Of a DNA stretch of 64,000 nt, positions 41,826-50,925 are shown one piece after another. Made by a program: the position numbers and the translations under genes. This DNA comes from Bacteroidales bacterium UBA4772 (GTDB lineage Bacteria > Bacteroidota > Bacteroidia > Bacteroidales > VadinHA17): assembly GCA_002403305.1 (NCBI GenBank), contig DHHM01000005.1, forward strand, positions 4,795 through 68,794, written 5' to 3'. Under the pieces are notes generated by a model that made no database searches, had not been told where the DNA came from, and saw only the letters and a list, made by a program, of their open reading frames with translations. Each line of letters opens with the position of its first letter. Position 1 is the stretch's first letter.

Positions 41826-44078
41826 ATGTATAAGTTGATTGAAAAAAGCATTGACCTCGGCGATGGCAGGTCAATAGTACTTGAGACGGGCAAGCTTGCC
41901 AAGCAGGCTGACGGATCAGTAGTTGTAAGGATGGGCAAGACCATGCTCCTGGCTACGGTTGTAGCTGCCAAAGAGGCGAAGGAGGACACAGACTTTATGC
42001 CTCTCTCCGTTGAGTATAAGGAGAAATATGCGGCTACAGGCCGTTTTCCAGGCGGGTTTCTCAAGAGGGAAGCAAGACCGGGTGACAATGAGATACTGAT
42101 CTCCCGTCTGGTTGACAGGGTGCTTCGTCCGCTCTTCCCCGACGACTTTCACGCTGAGGTTTTTGTGACCATCAACCTCATATCGGCAGAAAAGGATATC
42201 ATGCCTGACTCGCTGGCAGGATTGGCCGCATCGGCAGCAATGGCAGTGTCGGACATACCGTTCCACGGGCCTATATCCGAGGTGAGGGTGGCAAGGGTAG
42301 ACGGCGAACTGATCGTCAATCCCACCTTCTCACAGGTTGAGGGAGCTGATCTCGATATTATCGTGGGAGCCACATATGAGAACATCATGATGGTTGAGGG
42401 CGAGATGAAAGAGGTATCTGAGGATGTCATGCTGGAGGCCCTGCGCATTGCCCATGAGGCAATCAAAACACAGTGTGTTGCACAGAAGGAGCTGGCTGAG
42501 ATGGTTGGTTCGACCGTGAAGAGGGAGTACTGCCATGAGGTCAATGATGAGGATCTGAGGAAGAAGGTATGGGATGAGACCTATGAAAAGTGCTATGCAC
42601 TCGCCGCCAGCGGTTCTGACAAGAAGAGCCGCAGTGAAGGCTTTGACGCCATCAGGGCTGAGTTTCTTGCACAGTACACGGAAGAGGAGCCGGTCAACGA
42701 GGTGCTGGTCAAGAGGTACTTCCACGATGTGGAGAAGGAGGCGGCACGCCGCCTTGTACTCGATGAGCATAAGAGACTCGATGGCCGCAAGCTTGATGAG
42801 ATACGCCCCATCTGGTGTGAAATAGACCCTCTGCCTGCAGCTCATGGCTCGGCCATCTTCACCAGGGGTGAGACACAGTCTCTCACTACCGTCACCCTGG
42901 GCACCAAGCTCGATGAAAAGATGATTGACGAGGTGCTCAAACAGGGTTCTGAAAAATTCACGCTGCACTATAACTTCCCGCCCTTTGCCACCGGCGAGGC
43001 CAGGCCCGCACGCGGCACCAGCCGCAGGGAGATAGGCCACGGAAACCTGGCCCACAGGGCGCTGAAGAACATGATGCCGTCTGAAGAGACAAATCCCTAT
43101 GCCATAAGGATAGTATCTGACATTCTGGAATCGAACGGATCGTCTTCAATGGCCACCGTCTGTGCCGGCACAATGGCGCTGATGGATGCCGGCATCAAGC
43201 TCGCCAAACCGGTCTCCGGCATTGCCATGGGGCTGATCACCGACAAGGACGGAAAGAAATTCGCGATCCTCTCGGATATCCTCGGTGACGAGGATCACCT
43301 CGGTGATATGGACTTCAAGGTCACCGGTACCCGTGACGGTATCACCGCCACACAGATGGACATCAAGGTGGACGGCCTCTCATTCGAGGTGCTGAAGCAG
43401 GCTCTAGAGCAGGCCCGCAGGGGAAGGCTCCATATCCTCGACATAATGGAACAGACAATAGCCGAGCCAAGGCCGGAACTCAAACCTCATGCACCGAGGA
43501 TTGAAAAGATATATATTCCCAAGGAGATGATTGGAGCAGTGATCGGTCCCGGAGGAAAGATCATACAGGATATACAGGCTACAACCGGAGCCACCATAGT
43601 TATCGAGGAGACCAACGGCCAGGGTATGGTCGATGTCTTTGGCGAGAACTATGATGTTATCAGGGCCGCCCTCGACAGGATCAATGCAATTTGTGCAGTT
43701 CCGGAGGTGGGTAAGGTCTATACCGGCAAGGTGAAGACTATCACACAGTTCGGAGCCTTTGTGGAGATCCTGCCAAATAAGGATGGCCTTCTCCACATCT
43801 CAGAAATGGACTGGAAAAAGGTGGGCACCGTTGAGGAGCTCTTCAAGGAGGGTGATATGGTTGATGTACAGCTGATAGAGGTTGATCAGAAAACCGGTAA
43901 GCTGAGGCTCTCACGCAAACCCCTCATACCAAAGCCCGAGGGCTACGTCGAACCTCCCAAACGCGAATATTCAGAAAGAAGGGATTCTCACGGCTCACGT
44001 GATGGCGGCAGGGGTGGCCATGACCGCGATCGCGGTGACCGTCGCCCGCATGACCGCAGGAGGGATAACAACAGGTAA
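41826..44078 (+). CDS. pnp: Polyribonucleotide nucleotidyltransferase (PNPase)
   Basis: A 750-residue 3'-5' phosphorolytic exoribonuclease of RNA turnover. Domains in order: RNase PH 1 (about 15-145), the all-alpha PNPase domain (about 150-235), RNase PH 2 (about 330-555, with FTRGETQSLTTVTLG near 348-362 and DILGDEDHLGDMDFKV near 487), KH (about 560-620, with GPGGKIIQDI) and S1 (about 630-700, with GKVKTITQFGAFVEILP). The last 40 residues are a highly charged tail rich in R, D, G and H. That tail is longer and more repetitive than in E. coli and could bind RNA or partners. The gene is 86 bases after rpsO with a terminator between them. Confidence 0.97.
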   Translation: MYKLIEKSIDLGDGRSIVLETGKLAKQADGSVVVRMGKTMLLATVVAAKEAKEDTDFMPLSVEYKEKYAATGRFPGGFLKREARPGDNEILISRLVDRVLRPLFPDDFHAEVFVTINLISAEKDIMPDSLAGLAASAAMAVSDIPFHGPISEVRVARVDGELIVNPTFSQVEGADLDIIVGATYENIMMVEGEMKEVSEDVMLEALRIAHEAIKTQCVAQKELAEMVGSTVKREYCHEVNDEDLRKKVWDETYEKCYALAASGSDKKSRSEGFDAIRAEFLAQYTEEEPVNEVLVKRYFHDVEKEAARRLVLDEHKRLDGRKLDEIRPIWCEIDPLPAAHGSAIFTRGETQSLTTVTLGTKLDEKMIDEVLKQGSEKFTLHYNFPPFATGEARPARGTSRREIGHGNLAHRALKNMMPSEETNPYAIRIVSDILESNGSSSMATVCAGTMALMDAGIKLAKPVSGIAMGLITDKDGKKFAILSDILGDEDHLGDMDFKVTGTRDGITATQMDIKVDGLSFEVLKQALEQARRGRLHILDIMEQTIAEPRPELKPHAPRIEKIYIPKEMIGAVIGPGGKIIQDIQATTGATIVIEETNGQGMVDVFGENYDVIRAALDRINAICAVPEVGKVYTGKVKTITQFGAFVEILPNKDGLLHISEMDWKKVGTVEELFKEGDMVDVQLIEVDQKTGKLRLSRKPLIPKPEGYVEPPKREYSERRDSHGSRDGGRGGHDRDRGDRRPHDRRRDNNR

Positions 44079-44134
44079 TTACCTGTACTGATAAACAGGG
44101 CAATCCCCGTCACCGGGAATCGCCCTCCATAAAC

Positions 44135-44171
44135 AGGAGAGACACACAATTTGTGCTGCTCTCCTTTTTTT
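44135..44171 (+). terminator. Rho-independent terminator after pnp
   Basis: AGGAGAG (44135-44141) pairs with CTCTCCT (44159-44165) with an inner CACA/TGTG stem, followed by seven T residues. A G/C-rich imperfect hairpin at about 44097-44126 precedes it. Confidence 0.85.
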
Positions 44172-44196
44172 CATTGTTAATGTGGCCGTCAAGTGC

Positions 44197-44204
44197 TATT
44201 TTTG
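44197..44204 (+). promoter_or_regulatory. -7 box for the deoxynucleoside kinase gene
   Basis: TATTTTTG, 23 bases before ATG 44228. It lies inside an open upstream extension of the kinase frame and so argues for the downstream start. Confidence 0.55.
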
Positions 44205-44227
44205 ATAATGATTGCAACGGAAAACCA

Positions 44228-44872
44228 ATGGAGGCCGTAAGGTACAACTATATCGTCATCGAGGGGAACATAGGCGCGGGAAAGACCACACTGGCCTCCA
44301 TGATCGCCAAAGAATACAACGCCAAGCTAATACTGGAGCGTTTTGCTGATAACCCGTTTCTGCCAAAATTCTACAAAGATCCGTCGCACTACTCCTTCCC
44401 CCTGGAACTGTCATTCCTGGCTGACAGGTACCGGCAGCTGAAGGAGGAGCTTGTTGAACAGGACCTCTTTGTAAACTTTACAGTCTCCGATTACTACTTC
44501 ATGAAGTCACTTGTCTTCTCATCAAAAACCCTTGAGAAGGATGAGTTCAACCTCTACAGGCAGATATTTTATATAATATACAGCTCACTGCCAAAGCCTG
44601 ACCTCTATGTCTACCTGCACGTGCCGACGGATAGACTCCTGAAAAACATTGCTATGCGAGGCAGAGATTATGAGAAGAACATTACCGCTGAATACCTGGC
44701 AGGGATCCAGGAGAGCTACTTTAATTTCTTCAGGCAGAATCCCGACAACAAGTACCTGGTACTCGATATAGCCAATATCGATTTCGTCCTCAACAGTGAA
44801 GATTATGCCAGAATAACCGAAATGATATTCCATGAGCCTCTGAAACAAGGCATCAATCTGCGCAATTTCTGA
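44228..44872 (+). CDS. Deoxynucleoside kinase
   Basis: A 214-residue P-loop kinase of the deoxyadenosine/deoxyguanosine kinase family, salvaging deoxynucleosides. Walker A GNIGAGKTT is near 13-21, LILERFADNPFLPKFY near 34-49 carries the base-site Glu, and the lid region near 150 contains MRGRDYEKNI. The start is taken at ATG 44228 because the -7 box lies just upstream; a frame open to 44153 would add 25 residues that look like translated terminator. The sugar and base preference cannot be told apart from sequence alone. The gene stands alone, and the next gene has its own promoter. Confidence 0.92.
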   Translation: MEAVRYNYIVIEGNIGAGKTTLASMIAKEYNAKLILERFADNPFLPKFYKDPSHYSFPLELSFLADRYRQLKEELVEQDLFVNFTVSDYYFMKSLVFSSKTLEKDEFNLYRQIFYIIYSSLPKPDLYVYLHVPTDRLLKNIAMRGRDYEKNITAEYLAGIQESYFNFFRQNPDNKYLVLDIANIDFVLNSEDYARITEMIFHEPLKQGINLRNF

Positions 44873-44914
44873 TTTTTTAATCTCTGAATTGCAGTTAAAG
44901 ACTAAAAATTATCT

Positions 44915-44922
44915 TAAATTTG
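44915..44922 (+). promoter_or_regulatory. -7 box for the TPR lipoprotein gene
   Basis: TAAATTTG matches TAnnTTTG. The ATG is 73 bases downstream, giving an AT-rich leader of about 60 bases. Confidence 0.5.
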
Positions 44923-44995
44923 CAACCAAATAATAAATAATCGTATAATTGTTATTACATCACAGAAACTGATCGCAACTAATAAAAAGCAAACT

Positions 44996-46702
44996 ATGAA
45001 AAATTTCACCAGACTTTTTGTCATTCTGATTGCTGCCGTTCTTATGTCAGGCTGCAGCAGTCTTGAGAAGATGAAGAAGAACGCCAATCTTGTCAATTAC
45101 GAGATTACTCCCCAGGTCCTTGAGACTCACGGAGGTATTGTTGCCGCTCAGGTAAAGGCCACCTATCCTGAGAAGTACTTTGACAAGAAAACCACGTTGA
45201 AGATCACCCCCGTTCTTACTTATGAAGGCGGTGAGACAGTCTTTGATGAGCTGCTCTATGCTCAGGGTGAGCTTGTTCAGGAAAACAACAAGTCAGTCAG
45301 CTGGACTGGCGGTAACATCAGCTGGTCAGGTGATGTCAACTACATACCTGAGATGAAGGTGTCAGAATTTCTGCTTCGCGTTGAGGCTTCCAAAAAAGAC
45401 AAAACACTGGCCTTTGACCCCATAAAACTGGCTGACGGCGTGATAGCTACCTCCACACTGGCTGAAGACCATGCCAAGCCAATCGTGCTGAAAGACAAAT
45501 ATCAGCGTATTGTTCCCGAACAGAAGATGGCCGACATCCTCTATATCATCAACAGGTCTGACATCAGGTCAAGCGAGCTGAAGTCAGAGGATATCCAGGC
45601 ACTGAAAGATTATATTGCTCTTGTAATGCAGAACGAGAGAATGGCAGTGAAGGGCGTCACAGCCAGTTCATATGCTTCTCCCGACGGTCCTCTCACACTC
45701 AACGAGAGACTGGCAGAACAGAGGGGCAAGGCTGCCGAGAAGTATCTCCAGAAAGAGTACGGCAAAGTTCCCGAGCTTGCCCAGTTCTTTGCAACCAAAA
45801 CAACCCCTGAAGACTGGGACGGTTTCAAGACCCTCGTCCAGGAGTCGTCAATCGCCGACAAGGAGCTTATACTCAGAGTACTCTCGATGTACCAGGATCC
45901 TGTTGTCCGCGAACAGGAGATCAAGAACATGTCAGCTGCCTATGAGGCTCTGGCTGATGATATCCTTCCCCAGCTCAGGAGATCGAAGTTTACTGTTGAC
46001 GTTGACCTGATAGGCCTCAGCGATGAGGAGATACTCGCTGCAATAAACGGTGATGCCTCGGTTCTCAGCCTTGAACAGCTTCTCTATGCCGCAACACTTA
46101 CGGAAGATGTCAGCGAGATGCTCAAGTATTACAAGATGGCCGCAGAGAAGGAACCCAAGTGCCTGAGGGCATGGAATAACATTGGATGGGCTTACCTGAA
46201 TATGGGCAAGGCCGATGAGGCTTTGGAGGCTCTTGAAAAGGCCAAGGCTCTCAAGAATGACGATGTTATTAAGAACAATATGGGCTTCGCGGAACTGCTG
46301 AAGGGCAACTACACCGCTGCTGCAGAGTATTTCAATTCAATGACAGCCGCCACACCTGAGTCCAGATTCGGACTTGGCACCGTAGCCATACATGAGGGCA
46401 GGTATGACCAGGCAGTCAACTTCCTCGGCGACGAGCCCTCCATGAACCTTGCGCTTGCACAGCTTCTCAAGGGAGATGTCAACAAGGCACAGACAACCAT
46501 GGCATCGGTTCCTCCCTGCAAGTGCGGTGCACCCTCATACCTCAAGGCTGTTATTGCTGCACGCAATGACGACAAGGACGGTGTGATCAACGGTCTCCGT
46601 GAAGCTATTGGCTACAACAGCGACTGGAAAAACTATGCAATGACCGACCTCGAGTTTGCAAAATACTTCCTCGATGACACATTCATCGCAGTGACAAAGT
46701 AA
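44996..46702 (+). CDS. TPR-containing envelope lipoprotein
   Basis: A 568-residue exported lipoprotein; the leader ends LMSGC with the lipid Cys at 20. The N-terminal part (about 35-150) is beta-rich and unassigned. A middle part (about 170-345) contains SSYASPDGPLTLNERLAEQRGKAAEKYL, a block like the OmpA-type peptidoglycan-binding fold seen in many Bacteroidota surface proteins. Two or more TPRs follow (about 375-470; AWNNIGWAYLNMGKADEALEAL). Similar proteins are among abundant envelope proteins of this phylum. The codon bias, long A/T-rich leader and strong terminator suggest high expression. The exact role is unknown. Confidence 0.8.
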   Translation: MKNFTRLFVILIAAVLMSGCSSLEKMKKNANLVNYEITPQVLETHGGIVAAQVKATYPEKYFDKKTTLKITPVLTYEGGETVFDELLYAQGELVQENNKSVSWTGGNISWSGDVNYIPEMKVSEFLLRVEASKKDKTLAFDPIKLADGVIATSTLAEDHAKPIVLKDKYQRIVPEQKMADILYIINRSDIRSSELKSEDIQALKDYIALVMQNERMAVKGVTASSYASPDGPLTLNERLAEQRGKAAEKYLQKEYGKVPELAQFFATKTTPEDWDGFKTLVQESSIADKELILRVLSMYQDPVVREQEIKNMSAAYEALADDILPQLRRSKFTVDVDLIGLSDEEILAAINGDASVLSLEQLLYAATLTEDVSEMLKYYKMAAEKEPKCLRAWNNIGWAYLNMGKADEALEALEKAKALKNDDVIKNNMGFAELLKGNYTAAAEYFNSMTAATPESRFGLGTVAIHEGRYDQAVNFLGDEPSMNLALAQLLKGDVNKAQTTMASVPPCKCGAPSYLKAVIAARNDDKDGVINGLREAIGYNSDWKNYAMTDLEFAKYFLDDTFIAVTK

Positions 46703-46725
46703 CAAAGCACAGGCTTAAAACAGAG

Positions 46726-46759
46726 ACCCCGCCGGCAGAGATGCAGGCGGGGTTTTTTT
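46726..46759 (+). terminator. Strong rho-independent terminator after the TPR lipoprotein
   Basis: ACCCCGCC (46726-46733) pairs with GGCGGGGT (46746-46753), followed by seven T residues. Confidence 0.92.
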
Positions 46760-46804
46760 CGCCCCTGGCGCCGGTGTCAGCCGGCAAAAATGCAGAGTGA
46801 TTGT

Positions 46805-47341
46805 TCAGCTGTTGCGGCTGACCCTGCCGGCAAGCTCCCACAGGACTATCCCGGCACTGACAGCCACGTTGAATGAGTGCTTGGTGCCGTACTGGGGGAT
46901 CTCTATGCAGCTGTCAGACATCTCAACCACCTCCTCGCTGACACCCCTTATCTCATGTCCGAAAACCAGTGCATACTTCTCACCCTCCCTTACCTTGAAG
47001 GTGTCAAGTGGCACCGCTTCGTCGGCCTGTTCAACAGAGATAATCCTGTAGCCTTTTTCCTTCAGCTCCCCGACTGCGGCGGCAGCACTCTCGTGGTACT
47101 TCCACTCCACTGACTCGGTGGCCCCCAGCGCCGTCTTGTGTATCTCACGGTGTGGCGGCGTGGCAGTGATGCCGCACAGCCAGACAGCCTCAACAATAAA
47201 GGCGTCTGCTGTCCGGAATATCGAACCTACATTGTTGAGACTCCTCACATTGTCGAGAACCACGATGAAGGGCGACTTCGATGAAGAGCGGAATTCATTT
47301 ACGCTCTTGCGGTTCAGCTCATCATTTGTCAGCTTCCTCAT
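46805..47341 (-). CDS. SpoU/TrmH-family RNA 2'-O-methyltransferase
   Basis: A 178-residue knotted (SPOUT) methyltransferase using AdoMet on rRNA or tRNA ribose. Motif 1 is VVLDNVRSLNNVGSIFRTAD near 28-47, motif 2 ALVFGHEIRGVS near 120-131, motif 3 IEIPQYGTKHSFNVAVSAGI near 145-164. ATG 47341 (MRKLTNDELNRK) is preferred to an upstream start that would add 18 hydrophobic residues of doubtful value. Whether the target is tRNA position 18 or rRNA is not clear. It is divergent from sucC. Confidence 0.9.
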   Translation of the reverse strand: MRKLTNDELNRKSVNEFRSSSKSPFIVVLDNVRSLNNVGSIFRTADAFIVEAVWLCGITATPPHREIHKTALGATESVEWKYHESAAAAVGELKEKGYRIISVEQADEAVPLDTFKVREGEKYALVFGHEIRGVSEEVVEMSDSCIEIPQYGTKHSFNVAVSAGIVLWELAGRVSRNS

Positions 47342-47438
47342 GAAATAAGATTTTAGCGAAAATAAATATAAAAATGAGTAAATTACATTCCTCAATCATG
47401 TGACATCTCATTAAACCGCAATTATCAGATAACTTGTC

Positions 47439-48629
47439 ATGAACATCCACGAATACCAGGGAAAATCAATTCTTCAGTCTCACGGTGTGCCGGTGCAGGA
47501 AGGGTTTGTAGCTGAAACTGCCGAACAGGCTATGCTTGTGGCAGAAGAGCTAAAGAAAAAATTCGGAACGGAGATCTTTGTCATTAAGGCACAGATACAT
47601 GCCGGCGGACGTGGTAAGGGCGGAGGAGTCAAGATTGCCCGCTCCCCTGCCGAAGCAGCTGAGGTGGCATCACGGATGCTCGGTATGACGCTGGTAACAC
47701 CCCAGACCGGCCCGGCAGGGAAACCGGTGCGTAAGGTGCTGATTGCCCGGGATGTCTATTATGAGGGAGAATCAGAAACCAAAGAGTTTTACATGTCTGT
47801 GCTTCTTGACCGCAGGAGGGGATCCTATGTCTTTATGTATTCAACAGAAGGAGGAATGGATATCGAAGAGGTGGCAGAGAAGAAGCCGGAGGCTATCTTC
47901 ACGGAGCCTGTTGATGCCACCTGCTGCCTGCATGACTTCCAGAAGCGGACCATAGCGTTTAACCTGGGGCTGCAGGGCAAGGCCTTCAGGGAGATGACCC
48001 GTTTCCTCGGTGGACTGTGGGATGCCTTCATCAGTTCAGACGCCTCGCTCATAGAGATCAACCCACTCCTCAAGACCAGCGACGACAGGATAGTGGCAGT
48101 AGACTGCAAGGTGACACTTGATGACAATGCCCTCTTCCGTCATCCTGATCTTGCTTCCATGCGCGACCTTAATGAGGAAGATCCCACCGAGGTGGAGGCC
48201 TCGGAGAGCAGCCTCAACTATGTCAAGCTCGACGGTGATGTCGGATGTATGGTCAACGGAGCAGGACTGGCTATGGCAACCATGGACCTGATACAGCTGT
48301 CCGGGGGAAGACCGGCCAATTTCCTCGATGTGGGCGGCGGTGCAAATGCCAAAACCGTTGAGGCAGGGTTCAGGATAATACTGAAAGACTCCAATGTCAA
48401 AGCCATACTGGTGAACATCTTTGGCGGAATCGTCAGGTGTGACCGGGTGGCGGCAGGAATCATCGAGGCTTATAAAACCATCGGTAATATAACCGTTCCG
48501 GTCATCGTCAGGCTGCAGGGCACCAACGCCACCGAGGCTAAAGAGCTGATTGACGGTTCCGGGCTGAAGGTCATTGCCGCCTCTACATTCACGGACGCCG
48601 CCGGGAAGGTCAGGAGTGCCCTGAGCTAA
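47439..48629 (+). CDS. sucC: Succinyl-CoA synthetase, beta subunit
   Basis: A 396-residue ATP-grasp protein that, with the alpha subunit, interconverts succinate and succinyl-CoA with ATP or GTP. It begins MNIHEYQGKSIL and shows KAQIHAGGRGKGGGVKIA near 48-65, the ATP-grasp region SLIEINPLLKT near 202-212 and LDVGGGANAKTVEAGF near 291-306. Length is normal. The usual partner sucD is not next to it: the following gene is priA. In fermenting Bacteroidota this step belongs to the succinate/propionate route. The 97-base divergent gap to the methyltransferase gene holds no clear -7 box. Confidence 0.95.
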   Translation: MNIHEYQGKSILQSHGVPVQEGFVAETAEQAMLVAEELKKKFGTEIFVIKAQIHAGGRGKGGGVKIARSPAEAAEVASRMLGMTLVTPQTGPAGKPVRKVLIARDVYYEGESETKEFYMSVLLDRRRGSYVFMYSTEGGMDIEEVAEKKPEAIFTEPVDATCCLHDFQKRTIAFNLGLQGKAFREMTRFLGGLWDAFISSDASLIEINPLLKTSDDRIVAVDCKVTLDDNALFRHPDLASMRDLNEEDPTEVEASESSLNYVKLDGDVGCMVNGAGLAMATMDLIQLSGGRPANFLDVGGGANAKTVEAGFRIILKDSNVKAILVNIFGGIVRCDRVAAGIIEAYKTIGNITVPVIVRLQGTNATEAKELIDGSGLKVIAASTFTDAAGKVRSALS

Positions 48630-48720
48630 CAGGAAGCGCAATTATTATGCCGCCTCCGCTGAAGTATGTCTGCCAGCCCGCCAACGCGGCCCGGCAGAGG
48701 CCATTGCCGCAGTTTACAAG

Positions 48721-50733
48721 ATGACACAGCAATACGCAGATCTGATAATACCCGTAGCCCTCGCCGGCACCTTTACCTATCTTATCCCGCCTTCGATGAG
48801 CGGAAAGGTACGTCGGGGAAGCCTGGTGACCGTGCCCTTCGGTCAGAGCAGAAGCACCACCGGGCTGGTGGTCAGACTGCATGAGAGTCCGCCGGATGGA
48901 ATCACTCCCAGGGAGATAGTTGAGCTGTTTGCTGATGAGGCCTGCATTCATGAACGACTTACAGACTTTATACTGTGGATATCAGATTACTACATGGCAT
49001 ACCCGGGAGAAGTGATGAAGGCTGCCATACCCTCTGCGGATGACCTCCCGGGCCGTGGCTCGGCAAAAAGGAGAGGCAGCAGGAAGAGTGCATATGAAGG
49101 AGAGGTGATCATGCCGGCACAGCTGAGCCCGGTACAGGAGAAGGTATACGAAAGAATAACGGGTCTCTACCGTGATCATGATGTTGTGCTCTTCCATGGG
49201 GTCACCTCCAGTGGCAAGACGGAGCTCTATATCCACCTGATGCAGGAGCAGCTCGCCCGCGGCCGGCAGGTGCTATATATGCTTCCCGAGATAGCCCTTA
49301 CCACCCAGATCATTGAGAGGCTGAAGAGACACTTTGGTGACGGGATAGGGGTGTTCCATTCGCGCCTCACACCGGCAGCACGCCGCGATGTGTGGAGCAG
49401 CGTGCAGTCCGGTGCCCTCAGGGCGGTGCTGGGTGTGCGCTCTTCACTCTTCCTGCCGTTCACCGACCTGGGCCTGATCATCGTTGACGAGGAGCATGAC
49501 TCTTCATACAAACAGTATGAACCGGCACCCCGTTATCATGCCCGCGATGCTGCCATGATGCTCTCAAGGATACACGGGGGTAAGACGCTGCTCGGCTCCG
49601 CCACACCGTCGCTGGAGAGCTATTACAATGCCACGGCCGGCAGGTACGGGCTGGCAGAGCTGATGACCCGTCACGGTGAGGTGCTGATGCCTGAGATGAT
49701 CATAGCCGACACCCGCTTCCCCGCAAGGAAAGGGAAGTCCTTGTCCCATTTCTCGAAGCGCCTGCTCGATGCTATTGCAGAAGCCCTGGAAAATGGCGAA
49801 CAGGTGATTCTGTTCCAGAACCGCAGGGGGTTCTCTCCCTACCTGATGTGCCCCGACTGCGGATGGGTGCCGGGGTGTACCAACTGCTCCGTCAGTTATA
49901 CTTACCATAAAAGCCTCGGACGCCTGGTGTGCCACTATTGCGGCAAAAGCGTGAGGCTGCCCGCTCTCTGCCCTGAGTGCGGTTCAGAGACACTGACCAC
50001 CAAAGGATTCGGTACCGAAAGGATAGAGGAAGAGATAAGGCTGCTCTTCCCGTCAGCCACAGTATCGAGAATGGACCAGGACACCACCAGAAAGCGTTCT
50101 GCATCCTCCTCGATACTCTCAGACTTTGCCGCAGGAAAGACAGACATACTCATCGGCACCCAGATGATCTCCAAGGGACTCGACTTTGAAAGACTTACCG
50201 TGGTGGGTATCCTCGATGCCGATAATATGATGCACTTCCCCGACTTCAGGGCCTTTGAACGCAGCTTTCAGCTGATGGAACAGGTGAGCGGCAGGGCCGG
50301 ACGCCGGACGCGCCGCGGCAGGGTCATCATACAGACGGCAGACCCTAACCATATCATTCTTCGTCAGGTGCTGAAACATGATTATAAGACGATGTTTTCC
50401 ACACAGCTTGAAGAACGTTCGCTGTTCGGTTACCCTCCATTCACAAAGATCATCAGAATATTTATCAGGCACCGCAACCCCGACGAGCTGGATATCTCCT
50501 CAGCGCGACTGGCCGGGGAGCTTCGCCGTCACCTGGGCGGTCATGTACTGGGTCCTGAGTTCCCGGCGGTGAGACAGGTGCAGAAGTGGTATATAAAAAC
50601 CATCATGATCAAGATAGGAAGCACCCTCTCTCCTGCACGTGTAAAAGAGGTCATCCGCAAAGCGGTGGAGGATGAACTCAGGATGCCGAGAACTGGTCTG
50701 CTGCGTATTCATGCCGATGTGGATCCGCAATAA
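48721..50733 (+). CDS. priA: Primosomal protein N' (PriA helicase), short form
   Basis: A 670-residue replication-restart helicase. The N-terminal 3'-DNA-binding domain (about 5-105) is followed almost at once by the helicase: Walker A GVTSSGKTE near 161-169, DEEHDSSYKQYEP (Walker B) near 256-268 and GSATPSLES near 291-299. The zinc-binding insertion has CPDCGWVPGCTNC and CHYCGKSVRLPALCPEC near 380-422. Helicase lobe 2 contains GTQMISKGLDFERLTVVGILDAD near 478-500. Compared with E. coli PriA (732 residues) and longer Bacteroides forms, the winged-helix part between the DNA-binding domain and helicase is reduced to a short basic linker (about 110-137). The start is ATG 48721, 91 bases after sucC. 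Confidence 0.93.
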   Translation: MTQQYADLIIPVALAGTFTYLIPPSMSGKVRRGSLVTVPFGQSRSTTGLVVRLHESPPDGITPREIVELFADEACIHERLTDFILWISDYYMAYPGEVMKAAIPSADDLPGRGSAKRRGSRKSAYEGEVIMPAQLSPVQEKVYERITGLYRDHDVVLFHGVTSSGKTELYIHLMQEQLARGRQVLYMLPEIALTTQIIERLKRHFGDGIGVFHSRLTPAARRDVWSSVQSGALRAVLGVRSSLFLPFTDLGLIIVDEEHDSSYKQYEPAPRYHARDAAMMLSRIHGGKTLLGSATPSLESYYNATAGRYGLAELMTRHGEVLMPEMIIADTRFPARKGKSLSHFSKRLLDAIAEALENGEQVILFQNRRGFSPYLMCPDCGWVPGCTNCSVSYTYHKSLGRLVCHYCGKSVRLPALCPECGSETLTTKGFGTERIEEEIRLLFPSATVSRMDQDTTRKRSASSSILSDFAAGKTDILIGTQMISKGLDFERLTVVGILDADNMMHFPDFRAFERSFQLMEQVSGRAGRRTRRGRVIIQTADPNHIILRQVLKHDYKTMFSTQLEERSLFGYPPFTKIIRIFIRHRNPDELDISSARLAGELRRHLGGHVLGPEFPAVRQVQKWYIKTIMIKIGSTLSPARVKEVIRKAVEDELRMPRTGLLRIHADVDPQ

Positions 50734-50925
50734 CGGAATAGCGGCATTGCCGCCTTCAACCCAATGCAGATCCGCAGTGACAGGACAGTGGCGGTGACGT
50801 GTTCATGCTGATAGTGATATGCAGTTACAGAAGCAGTACATCCGGTTAAAATATTAAATTTACAGGCCAAAGAGCTGCCCTGCTGAACATGCCGGCCATT
50901 AATATTATTGAATAACCTGTACTGT

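Noticed and set aside
44153..44227. Upstream GTG start for the deoxynucleoside kinase
   Set aside because: It would translate the pnp terminator and the -7 box; ATG 44228 gives the usual kinase start.
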